A model generated the notes under the pieces. That model did no database searches and was not told where the DNA came from. It saw only the letters and a list, made by a program, of their open reading frames with translations. From Thalassotalea_H castellviae (GTDB taxonomy: Bacteria > Pseudomonadota > Gammaproteobacteria > Enterobacterales > Alteromonadaceae), in contig NZ_JAVRIF010000001.1 in the NCBI RefSeq assembly GCF_031846185.1, positions 310,001-374,000 on the forward strand: DNA of 64,000 bases, read 5' to 3'. Each line of letters starts with the position of its first letter. Positions within the stretch are counted from its first letter, which is position 1. This document shows positions 9,299 through 17,370 of this stretch, piece by piece. Position numbers and translations under genes: made by a program.

Positions 9299-10285
9299 AT
9301 GAATGAAACTTTGATAAAAAATACTGACGCTGATAAATTCATTAGCCAACTTTATCGTGGCGCTCTCAATGTTTCATTAGCAGATTTTCCAACTTGGGCA
9401 TTAGATCTGCTTCGGCAAGTAATACCATTTGATGGGGCGATCTGGGGGACAGGTCATATTTCAACGAAGAAATTTCATACTCAAATAACCCTAGACGTCT
9501 CAGATGAGATCTTTAACAATCTTTTAAAATATTTACCAATCAACCCTATTTTTACTCAAATTACAGAACAATTAGGGTCGGCGGTGAATATGAGTGATGT
9601 CATAGATGATGAAAATTTTTATCGTTCAGAGCTTTATCATAAATGTTTTAAACCCTGTGATATTGAAAGAATTTTGAGTTCGATAAATGTCGATGAACGC
9701 AGTGGCGTGTTTACCTTATTAACTCTTTATCGATACGACAGAGCGCATTTATTTACTAAGGCTGAACAAGGCTTACAAAGCCGTTTACTTTATCATTTAA
9801 TGAGTTGTTTTGCTTATCGACAACTTTCAGAAATATCAATGACACCAAAGTCTGTGGATGCATCACAAAGTAATCAAATTAACGCTTTATGTGATGCCAA
9901 AGGCATATACCATTGCGTAACGCCACAGTTTTTTGCTGTGCTTGATGAGCATATGCCCCAAGCGTCTCATCAAGCGTTTCCCGCTGATTTACTAGAAAGT
10001 AATGAGGAATACTTCGAATTTATCCAAGGTAACTTACATTTTTCAGTAAAAGTTGAAGGGGAATTATTTAAAGTGTCAATCAGGATTATTAATCAATTTG
10101 ATATCTTGACCACACGTGAGAAAGAAGTGGTTGATGGGGTTTGTCAGGGTCAAACCTTTAAACAAATTGCGAAAAAATTAGCTCTTTCACCTTCGACAGT
10201 CTCAAATCATTTATATCGAATATATATCAAGTTAGGAATAAACACTCGAAGCGAGCTTATTGCTTTAGCGCAAAGGAAATTATAA
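9299..10285 (+). CDS. LuxR-family transcriptional regulator
   Basis: A 328-residue protein with a C-terminal LuxR/FixJ helix-turn-helix at about 265-325 (LTTREKEVVDGVCQGQTFKQ, IAKKLALSPSTVSNHLYRIY, KLGINTRSEL). The N-terminal 250 residues form an unrecognised sensory region. There is no receiver Asp pattern of a response regulator and no clear acyl-homoserine-lactone domain. It is divergent from the FAD-dehydrogenase/TPP-enzyme operon with only 79 bp between, so it probably regulates that operon in response to its substrate. The coding end is followed within 45 bp by the 3' end of the tRNA-Asp array on the opposite strand. Confidence 0.85.
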   Translation: MNETLIKNTDADKFISQLYRGALNVSLADFPTWALDLLRQVIPFDGAIWGTGHISTKKFHTQITLDVSDEIFNNLLKYLPINPIFTQITEQLGSAVNMSDVIDDENFYRSELYHKCFKPCDIERILSSINVDERSGVFTLLTLYRYDRAHLFTKAEQGLQSRLLYHLMSCFAYRQLSEISMTPKSVDASQSNQINALCDAKGIYHCVTPQFFAVLDEHMPQASHQAFPADLLESNEEYFEFIQGNLHFSVKVEGELFKVSIRIINQFDILTTREKEVVDGVCQGQTFKQIAKKLALSPSTVSNHLYRIYIKLGINTRSELIALAQRKL

Positions 10286-10327
10286 AAGCTTGTGAAGTTT
10301 TGAAATAAACTATGAAGGTGAAAAATG

Positions 10328-10404
10328 TGGCGGAGTGGACGGGACTCGAACCCGCGACCCCCGGCGTGACAGGCCGGTATTCTAACCAACTGAACTACCA
10401 CTCC
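10328..10404 (-). tRNA. tRNA-Asp (anticodon GTC)
   Basis: The minus strand folds as a 77-nt tRNA with encoded CCA. The acceptor stem GGAGTGG pairs with CCACTCC, the anticodon stem-loop is CCGGC-CTGTCAC-GCCGG with GTC as anticodon, and the T arm contains GGTTCGAGTCC. It is the last gene of the array in transcription order and matches the other three intact copies. Confidence 0.97.
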
Positions 10405-10430
10405 GCGATATTTTTCTTTTGAGTATTAAT

Positions 10431-10513
10431 GACGGGACTCAACCCGCGAAAACACATCTGGCGTGACAGGCCGCTTCGCTAAATAAAAAGCTAACCAACT
10501 GAACTACCACTCC
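10431..10513 (-). pseudogene. Decayed tRNA-Asp copy 1
   Basis: The minus strand keeps a tRNA-Asp-like 5' part (GGAGTGGTAGTTCAGTTGGTTAG), the anticodon loop CTGTCAC and part of the T arm. Foreign sequence follows the D arm, a G is missing from the T arm, and the 3' acceptor strand and CCA are lost. It cannot form the acceptor stem, so it is a pseudogene. Confidence 0.8.
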
Positions 10514-10539
10514 GCGATATTTTTCTTTTGAGTTTTGAT

Positions 10540-10623
10540 GACGGGACTCGAACCCGCGAAAACACATCTGGCGTGACAGGCCGCTTCGCTAAATAAAAAG
10601 CTAACCAGCTGAACTACCACTCT
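10540..10623 (-). pseudogene. Decayed tRNA-Asp copy 2
   Basis: It is nearly identical to the neighbouring decayed copy, with the same inserted sequence between D arm and anticodon arm (on the plus strand, gcttcgctaaataaaaagc). The T arm is intact (GGTTCGAGTCCC), but the acceptor stem and CCA are absent. The two copies probably arose by duplication of one damaged gene inside the array. Confidence 0.8.
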
Positions 10624-10670
10624 GTATTTTTCTTTTGAACATGAAACGTTGCTCGACACGTGTGAAATAG

Positions 10671-10747
10671 TGGCGGAGTGGACGGGACTCGAACCCGCGA
10701 CCCCCGGCGTGACAGGCCGGTATTCTAACCAACTGAACTACCACTCC
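10671..10747 (-). tRNA. tRNA-Asp (anticodon GTC)
   Basis: Intact 77-nt copy on the minus strand with GGAGTGG/CCACTCC acceptor stem, GTC anticodon and encoded CCA. Confidence 0.97.
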
Positions 10748-10786
10748 GCATTATTTCGCGCAAACAATTGTTATTGATGTATCAAG

Positions 10787-10863
10787 TGGCGGAGTGGACG
10801 GGACTCGAACCCGCGACCCCCGGCGTGACAGGCCGGTATTCTAACCAACTGAACTACCACTCC
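10787..10863 (-). tRNA. tRNA-Asp (anticodon GTC)
   Basis: Intact 77-nt copy on the minus strand, identical in the parts compared to the other copies of the array. The spacer to the next copy is 27 nt. Confidence 0.97.
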
Positions 10864-10890
10864 GCAAAGATACAAATAGCAGGGATTAAG

Positions 10891-10967
10891 TGGCGGAGTG
10901 GACGGGACTCGAACCCGCGACCCCCGGCGTGACAGGCCGGTATTCTAACCAACTGAACTACCACTCC
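10891..10967 (-). tRNA. tRNA-Asp (anticodon GTC), first of array
   Basis: Intact 77-nt copy and the promoter-proximal gene of the array, about 47 nt downstream of a near-consensus promoter. Confidence 0.97.
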
Positions 10968-11014
10968 GCATATTAATCGCTGCTTTCAACAACAAGTCGT
11001 TGAATGCGGCGGGA

Positions 11015-11043
11015 ATAATACGGTTAACAATCGAATGCGTCAA
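11015..11043 (-). promoter_or_regulatory. Sigma70 promoter of the tRNA-Asp array
   Basis: On the minus strand, TTGACG (11043-11038) and TATTAT (11020-11015) are separated by 17 bp. The GC-rich discriminator TCCCGCCGC follows, which is typical of stringently controlled stable-RNA promoters. Confidence 0.85.
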
Positions 11044-11140
11044 CCACTTTTTTATAATCATTTGGCTATATGGACAATTGATGACCAATAAGCGGAAAAA
11101 CTCAGCAAATATCATCAATTTTTATCTGAAATTGAAAAAT

Positions 11141-12439
11141 TTACTTCTTTTTTCGTCGTAAAAAAAAGAAAACACCTAAGCCAATAACGATAATAACCGC
11201 ATTGGAAATACCAATAATAATCAATGTTTGCTTCTGAGCAGCCTCTTGATCCGCTTTTGCTTGCGCGATTTCCATTTCTAGTTGTGCTTTATCTTCGGCA
11301 ATTTTAGCGGCTAATGCTTCAGCAGCTTGTTCAGCCGCACTAATGGTGTCTTCTTCACCATCAATAGTAGGCACTAATGGCCCATCCATTCTTTCCACAT
11401 TAAAAGAAAATTCAGGAACAACTAAACGAAACTCTCTACCGTTTATTGTTTCGCCATAAGCACTTAAACTAATACGATGTATACCCGCTTCCGTGTAACC
11501 AACTTTTTTAATTCGAGTGTTGCCCTCACCTTCCATGATGGCAAACGGTTCGGTTTGCCTGTCTGGATAAGTAATTTTGCCTTGGAAGATCATGCTATTA
11601 GGATCAACGTTATTCTCATCTATATGTAAAGTAACTAGATGAAAATCTAATGGATCACTGGTTGCTTCTACCGAAATCTCCACAGGATTAGGTCTTAAAA
11701 TAATAGGTTTTTGTCTGAGTTCGCGAGTAGCTCTAGGCATAATAACCTTATAAATAGGTAACCATTCACCAGGAGAGAAATCTAAATTAAATTCAGCTGT
11801 GAAAATACCATCTTTTGCATATTCATCTAAATCATAACCATCGTCTCTAAATGAACCAATCTCAATAGGTTCCGCACCGAAATTATCAAACCCTGTATTG
11901 TTGGTACTATAAAAATCAACATCAAGATTGATAACATCATCAAACAGAGGATCATCAACCAATTGTTCTCGATTAAATATTTGCCCCTTAATTTTCAAAG
12001 TTTCGCCGGATAATACTATGTCGGGAATAGGATCAACTTTTAGCGTTACATCTGACACCAGCATGATTTTACTATTAGGTAAAATATCACCAATTGCTTG
12101 CCAAGGTCCCGGCATCGGCTGTTTTATAGTGATTAAATCAAAGGTTCTATCGTCATACCATTCTATTTTATCTTTAGGAAAGTTATTAATTTTTAATTTA
12201 CTGCCATCAGGACGAACTAGAATAATAGGGGGAGAGCCGTTATTACGATAAAAAAGCAAGGTAATTTCGTCGAGTTGTGCATCAATATGAAATCGGTTGT
12301 CAAAATATGGAATTTGATTGGTAATATCATCTTGCTCATAATATTTTACATCAGGCATTTGATCTTGTGCGATCAAGTGTTGTGGTAAAAAGGTCATTAC
12401 CACTACTGCCCAAGTTTTTAACCAATTCAATTTTTCCAT
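11141..12439 (-). CDS. Membrane-anchored TIGR03503-like protein
   Basis: A 432-residue envelope protein. An N-terminal signal sequence (about 1-24, ending LIAQ) leads into a long beta-rich extracytoplasmic region. A short Ala/Glu/Gln-rich helical stretch (about 365-402) and one membrane segment (about 405-424) follow, ending in RRKKK. Its start overlaps the end of dnaQ by 13 nt, so the two are probably co-transcribed. The layout resembles the conserved gammaproteobacterial family TIGR03503, whose function is not known to me. The C-terminus lacks the Gly-Gly signature of rhombosortase substrates, so I read it as a plain membrane anchor. Confidence 0.65.
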   Translation of the reverse strand: MEKLNWLKTWAVVVMTFLPQHLIAQDQMPDVKYYEQDDITNQIPYFDNRFHIDAQLDEITLLFYRNNGSPPIILVRPDGSKLKINNFPKDKIEWYDDRTFDLITIKQPMPGPWQAIGDILPNSKIMLVSDVTLKVDPIPDIVLSGETLKIKGQIFNREQLVDDPLFDDVINLDVDFYSTNNTGFDNFGAEPIEIGSFRDDGYDLDEYAKDGIFTAEFNLDFSPGEWLPIYKVIMPRATRELRQKPIILRPNPVEISVEATSDPLDFHLVTLHIDENNVDPNSMIFQGKITYPDRQTEPFAIMEGEGNTRIKKVGYTEAGIHRISLSAYGETINGREFRLVVPEFSFNVERMDGPLVPTIDGEEDTISAAEQAAEALAAKIAEDKAQLEMEIAQAKADQEAAQKQTLIIIGISNAVIIVIGLGVFFFLRRKKK

Positions 12440-13170
12440 ATGGGTTCGCTCCCCTTTTCAGCAACAACGGCTAATCTTTTTTCATGTTCTGTTACTTCAT
12501 CGGCCGTTGCATAGATAATCTTTAATTTTTCCCTATTTATGGGTAAACGTTTGATGGCATTTGCGTCTGATCCTTCTGAATCCCCTTCACCAACCGTTAA
12601 GTTTAATGCCGATTGTTTACGGGTCATTTCGATGTAAACAAAGCCTAGCAGCTGAGCATCAATTAATGCTCCGTGATAAGTTCGATCAACTAACTTATCT
12701 ACTCGATAATGCCGTGCCAAAAAGTCGAGGGTTTTAGGCGAACCAAATTCATCCTTTGACACTTTTAAGGTATCTGTAACCGTACAGATATCATGAGTCA
12801 TAGGTAAATTAGCTTTGGCCATTGCAAATTCATGATCCATAAAGCCGACATCAAACTTAGCATTATGAATCACAAGTTCAGCGCCTTTAATAAAATCTAT
12901 AAACTCTTGTGCTATCTGATCAAATTGTGGCTTATCTCGAAGAAACTCATCCGTTAAACCATGAACATTAATAACTTCCTGATCCATGATCATTTGCATA
13001 CCATGCTGCATGGGTTTGATATAAGCATGATAAGTTCGACCTGTCAGTTGCCGATTGATCATCTCTACACAACCAATTTCAACGATTCTGTGCCCTTCTC
13101 TGGGATTTATGCCAGTTGTTTCGGTATCAAGAATAACCAGTCGTTGCTCTTTATTGTTTTCTATTGTCAA
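12427..13170 (-). CDS. dnaQ: DNA polymerase III epsilon subunit (3'-5' proofreading exonuclease)
   Basis: A 247-residue DEDDh exonuclease. Exo I is LVILDTETTG with D15 and E17, Exo II lies around VIHNAKFDVGFMDHE, and Exo III has HGALIDAQLL with the catalytic His and Asp. The length matches DnaQ of gammaproteobacteria. The C-terminal tail after about residue 185 would bind the polymerase alpha subunit. As part of the polymerase III core it removes misincorporated bases. It is usually next to rnhA, which is absent here; the downstream neighbour is the overlapping TIGR03503-like gene. Confidence 0.93.
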   Translation of the reverse strand: MTIENNKEQRLVILDTETTGINPREGHRIVEIGCVEMINRQLTGRTYHAYIKPMQHGMQMIMDQEVINVHGLTDEFLRDKPQFDQIAQEFIDFIKGAELVIHNAKFDVGFMDHEFAMAKANLPMTHDICTVTDTLKVSKDEFGSPKTLDFLARHYRVDKLVDRTYHGALIDAQLLGFVYIEMTRKQSALNLTVGEGDSEGSDANAIKRLPINREKLKIIYATADEVTEHEKRLAVVAEKGSEPIWKN

Positions 13171-13224
13171 AACATGTCCTATCTTTATTACTCTAATTAC
13201 AAGTGATGAAAATAACTGATGAAA

Positions 13225-13710
13225 CTATTCAGGTAATTTTTCAGGAAATTCATTTATATTTATTTGTATTCGTTTGTTTTTAAATAAAAATAAACAACAA
13301 ACAATAACCACCAAAGCATTTACTAAAACCCAAGTTAATGATTGTAGTTGCCAATAAAAGTAGCCGACAACATTCACAATGAGATCAAACACTAAAGCAG
13401 ACAACAAAATTCCTCGTAAATGTTGCCAACCGTTTTGAACCCAAGGGCTAGCATCAGGTTTTCTCAAGGCTAATATCAACAAAACAAATAAGCCTAAACT
13501 GCCAGAAAACAAGCTTAAATAAAAAAGACTTGGCTCAGGGTAAACCCACTGAATAACACCTACTTTATCTCTTAGGTTTGAAACCGACATCAACCAAACG
13601 ATATAACCTCTCAAAACAAAAACCAATATTAGGTAAATAAGCTTTGAAATTTTTAAACAATCAAAGGCATCAAAATCAGAGGGTGTATAATGTGCAAATC
13701 TATGGCTCAT
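13225..13710 (-). CDS. DUF2919 family membrane protein
   Basis: A 161-residue integral membrane protein with four predicted segments (about 23-42, 61-80, 97-117 and 124-143). The N-terminal RFAHYTPSDFDAFDCLKI and the TM-rich layout resemble the DUF2919/YfeZ family of unknown function. Its start overlaps the end of the upstream DUF599 gene by 11 nt, which implies one transcript and coupled translation. Nothing in the sequence indicates a substrate. Confidence 0.7.
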   Translation of the reverse strand: MSHRFAHYTPSDFDAFDCLKISKLIYLILVFVLRGYIVWLMSVSNLRDKVGVIQWVYPEPSLFYLSLFSGSLGLFVLLILALRKPDASPWVQNGWQHLRGILLSALVFDLIVNVVGYFYWQLQSLTWVLVNALVVIVCCLFLFKNKRIQININEFPEKLPE

Positions 13711-14449
13711 CTTTATTAAGGGTGTCAGTCGGTGGAAATCGGGTATTACGCTCTATATCTAAAAATTCTTGTCCGGCGGTGATTGCCTTAACCGATTTAG
13801 ATTTAAACTCTCGAATATATAAGGTGTAAACCACGAAAAGGCTGGCAAAAATAAAGAGTAACGGATGAAAAAACCAACAGATAGCCGCCATAGAAAAATA
13901 ATAGGAACGTAAGCCATAATTATAGGAATGTGCCGCTTGATCTTGCACTATAGCCATTTGTTTAGCATAACGTCGTAAATTTTCATTGTTACCTGACTCA
14001 TCAATCGGCGCTGCGCCGATCATCACATTAATAAAACCATATTGCCGCATTGACCAAGTAAATTGAAAAAAAGCCAGTACAAAAATAAAAGCTAATAAAC
14101 CCAGTTTAAATTGCACCACTGAATGTGGAGATAACTCGGCATAAGGAATAGATTGTATCACCGATTCTAGTTTTTCAACTTGTGCGAATAATGTTAATAC
14201 ACCCGCTAAAACCAGCAACGTTGAGGATGCAAAAAAAGCAATATTTCGTTCTAAATTAGCCAGTAATGCCGCTTCGCCAACTCTAATATCTCGGGTGATC
14301 ACCTCATACATCCAGTGAATACGATGTTGATGCATACATTTCGCAATACAATTAGTATCTTTGGCTTTTCTTTTTGCAAAAATAGTATAGCCAAACCAAC
14401 AAATAAGAAAGCACATTAAAGCAATGATATTTAAAATTGAAATAAACAT
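13700..14449 (-). CDS. DUF599 family membrane protein
   Basis: A 249-residue inner-membrane protein with segments near 3-23, 75-95, 115-137 and 190-225. The conserved block after the first segment (HRIHWMYEVITRDIRVGEAA) and the ERNIAFFASSTLLVLAGVLT helix fit the DUF599 family, whose function is unknown. It is first in a two-gene unit, overlapping the DUF2919 gene by 11 nt. Confidence 0.75.
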   Translation of the reverse strand: MFISILNIIALMCFLICWFGYTIFAKRKAKDTNCIAKCMHQHRIHWMYEVITRDIRVGEAALLANLERNIAFFASSTLLVLAGVLTLFAQVEKLESVIQSIPYAELSPHSVVQFKLGLLAFIFVLAFFQFTWSMRQYGFINVMIGAAPIDESGNNENLRRYAKQMAIVQDQAAHSYNYGLRSYYFSMAAICWFFHPLLFIFASLFVVYTLYIREFKSKSVKAITAGQEFLDIERNTRFPPTDTLNKDEP

Positions 14450-14694
14450 AATGATAATAACTATTTAACCTTAATAAGATTATGCAGCAGATACACTTAA
14501 GATTCGACCTCTAAATAAAAATTAATCTAATTAACATGTTAATTACAATACACCAACAAAATTAAAACAATGTTCACCTGAATTAACCATTAAACTTACT
14601 AAAATGGTTGATCGTCGATATTACTTTGACAGGTGATTATACCTTTATAAAATCGGCAAAATCTTTTTCTTTATTCTTATTTAGTGAAACATCA

Positions 14695-17061
14695 ATGACC
14701 GCTATAAAAACAATTATCTTTTGGTCGACCATATTAATATTATCTGCATTTGCAACAACCAGTTATGCTAATAGCAATAGCCATCATCAGATCTTAATCC
14801 CCTCGATTTCAGGCAGTGTCTCCATTGATGCTCAATTAGATGAGCCGCAATGGCAAAAGGCAAAGAAAGTGTTAATCAACAATGTTACACGCCCCTATGA
14901 CAACACGCCCAGCCCTATTCACACTGAAGCATTGCTTATGGAAGATGGCAAACAATTGTATATCGCCTTTATCGCTGAAGATCCCAACCCAAGTCAGATA
15001 CGAGGCTTTTTAAGAGATAGGGATAAATCATGGGGCGATGACATTGTTGGCGTGAAACTTGACACTTATAACGATCAACGCACCGCATATCGATTTTTAG
15101 TTAACCCGTTAGGCTCTCAAATTGATGGGATTGAAAATGAAGTCACTCAAAGAGAAAGTGACGCTTGGGATGGTATTTGGGATAGCGCGGGAATCATTAA
15201 TGACAAAGGCTATATTGTTGAAATGGCCCTGCCATTAAGAATGCTTAATTTTACAGAAAAAGAAAGTATTCAAGATTGGGGCATTGAGTTACTAAGAATG
15301 TATCCTAGAGATGAACGACTTCGTATTTCAAATATACGCCTTGAACGAAATAATAGTTGCGAGCTTTGTCAATTAAAAACGGCCTTAGGTTTTAAAGGGG
15401 CAAAACAAGGTGAAAACCTAACCATCACCCCTTCGCTTGTTGTTGGTAAACATAAAGAAATTAATGATAATAATCTTTGGGAAGAAAAGAATAACACCGA
15501 TTTAAGCCTTGATGCTCGCTGGGGGATCACACCAGATTTACTTTTAAATGCTACAATTAATCCTGACTTTTCAACCGTTGAAACCGATTCTTCACAATTA
15601 AACCTCAACAATAACTTTGCCTTGTACTTTCAAGAAAAACGACCGTTCTTTTTAGATAACGCTGATTATTTTGATTCAAATTACAATTTAGTTTATACCC
15701 GCAATATAAATGCGCCTAATTACGGGGCTAAATTAACCGGGAGGAAAAATGATCACTCCTTTGGGTTATTTGTAACAGACGATGACAGTACCAATATTTT
15801 AATTCCAGGTAATCGCGCCTCTTCGCTTGCTGAAATCTCGGGGGAATCGAAAGCATCAGCTTTACGCTATCGATATAACTATAATGACGATATCACCTTA
15901 GGTTGGATAAGCACGCTGCGAACAGCAGAGGATTATCAGAATTCCGTTCATGGAATTGATGCAAGATTTAGGTTAACAACCAATGATGTATTCAAATTCC
16001 AATCGCTTTACTCAAATACAGAATATCCCGACACTTTATTTGAACAGTTTTGTGATGAAACGGATAACAGCGATTGTTTACCTGATGACAACGAGCAATG
16101 TACTTTTGGCGAATGTAACTTCAGTGAAACTATTCTCCGCACCACTCAAGGTCAACCGTTTAGCGGTAATGCACTTAAAGTTGGTTATTATCATAATGAT
16201 ACAAATTGGTCTTATCGCGCCGACTATAATGAAAAAAATGCTGGCTTTCGTGGTGATTTAGGTTTTATCTCAAGAATTGACCAAAAGACGCTATCCGTGG
16301 GAGTTGATAGAAAATGGTATGCCATTCAAGGCGATTGGTGGTCAAATTTTTTCCTATCTTCAAATTGGCATAAAGCACAAAATGATAATGGCGAACTCAT
16401 TGAAGAAAAGTTAAATATGAGTGCTCGTATCAATGCTAAATATAGTTCCAGCATACATTTAGGACTGACTTATCGAGATAAAGTAGGCAGACGTCTCAAT
16501 AATAGTCGCTTAGCTATCAAAGGTAATACCACATTATTTTCAGAAAGTAGAATATACCTTTCTGCCAATATAAAACCGCTACTTGGCTTACACTTAAATA
16601 CAAGTATGGAATATGGCGATGCAATTGATTACAGCAATAATAGATTAGGATTAACCAAACAACTACGAGGCAATATTAACTGGAATGTAAATAAGCATTT
16701 AGAATTACGATTTAAACAAGTATTCAATCAATTAGACGCTGATAGCAGCAACCTTTTTACAGCAAGGCTAACGGATATTCGAGCGACCCACCAATTTAGT
16801 ATCAAAAGTTTTCTTCGTTTGTCTTTAGTCTATAACAATACCACAAGAAATCCTCTCAATTATCTTTATGAAAAACCGGAAGATATTATAAAGCACAGTA
16901 GAGATGTCTCGACTGAATTACTTTATGCCTACAAAATAAACCCACAAACAGTTTTTTATCTTGGCTATTCAGATCACCAATATACTGAAGAAACGTTAAG
17001 TCATTTAACGAAAGACCTACAAAAAGTGTTTATGAAATTTAGCTATGCTTGGATGAAGTGA
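14695..17061 (+). CDS. DUF5916 outer-membrane protein with N-terminal carbohydrate-binding-like domain (paralogue 1)
   Basis: I choose the ATG at 14695 (788 residues) over an in-frame TTG at 14608 because the ATG starts a clean signal peptide (TAIKTIIFWSTILILSAFAT, cleaved after SYA) and gives the same length as the neighbour. Residues about 30-230 form a CBM9-like domain (IDAQLDEPQWQKAKK, AFIAEDPNPSQI, WGDDIVGVKLDTY). The rest is a DUF5916 region with alternating beta strands expected to form an outer-membrane barrel (EKRPFFLDNADYFDSN is a conserved block). A Cys pair (NNSCELCQL) and a second Cys cluster may form disulphides. It is a close paralogue of the next gene. Function is unknown. Confidence 0.78.
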   Translation: MTAIKTIIFWSTILILSAFATTSYANSNSHHQILIPSISGSVSIDAQLDEPQWQKAKKVLINNVTRPYDNTPSPIHTEALLMEDGKQLYIAFIAEDPNPSQIRGFLRDRDKSWGDDIVGVKLDTYNDQRTAYRFLVNPLGSQIDGIENEVTQRESDAWDGIWDSAGIINDKGYIVEMALPLRMLNFTEKESIQDWGIELLRMYPRDERLRISNIRLERNNSCELCQLKTALGFKGAKQGENLTITPSLVVGKHKEINDNNLWEEKNNTDLSLDARWGITPDLLLNATINPDFSTVETDSSQLNLNNNFALYFQEKRPFFLDNADYFDSNYNLVYTRNINAPNYGAKLTGRKNDHSFGLFVTDDDSTNILIPGNRASSLAEISGESKASALRYRYNYNDDITLGWISTLRTAEDYQNSVHGIDARFRLTTNDVFKFQSLYSNTEYPDTLFEQFCDETDNSDCLPDDNEQCTFGECNFSETILRTTQGQPFSGNALKVGYYHNDTNWSYRADYNEKNAGFRGDLGFISRIDQKTLSVGVDRKWYAIQGDWWSNFFLSSNWHKAQNDNGELIEEKLNMSARINAKYSSSIHLGLTYRDKVGRRLNNSRLAIKGNTTLFSESRIYLSANIKPLLGLHLNTSMEYGDAIDYSNNRLGLTKQLRGNINWNVNKHLELRFKQVFNQLDADSSNLFTARLTDIRATHQFSIKSFLRLSLVYNNTTRNPLNYLYEKPEDIIKHSRDVSTELLYAYKINPQTVFYLGYSDHQYTEETLSHLTKDLQKVFMKFSYAWMK

Positions 17062-17370
17062 TCCCCTTGAGTCGCTAAAAATCCTTTTTACCTTATTCAA
17101 AGCTATGAGCGGGCAAAACTGGAGATTTGTTAAACCCCAACTTTAAGTTTTCACAAGCATGACTTTTTCCAGGCAAACTATCATTGAATGTAAAAAATAA
17201 ACTTGCCATAAAATAAAATTAGTTAACATTTCATCATCAATTGAAGCCAATAATTAACAAATTATTAATATTCATTGTATTAAAGGTGCAGATTTGTAAA
17301 AATTCATCTCATAGAAAGTACTGTAGTGAAGCAGTCAAAATAATAAATAAAAAAATATGGAGCACTTTCA
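17062..17370. other. Intergenic gap between the DUF5916 paralogues
   Basis: 309 bp with no gene, no clear hairpin terminator and no recognisable operator. A GGAG Shine-Dalgarno sequence lies about 10 bases before the second paralogue. Confidence 0.6.

Noticed and set aside
10328..10967. Regular repeats that could be taken for a CRISPR array
   Set aside because: The repeats are 77 nt, fold as tRNA-Asp and carry CCA ends; the spacers are short and irregular.
11141..12439. Reading the C-terminal membrane anchor as a GlyGly-CTERM signal for the rhombosortase
   Set aside because: The Gly-Gly motif before the membrane segment is absent.
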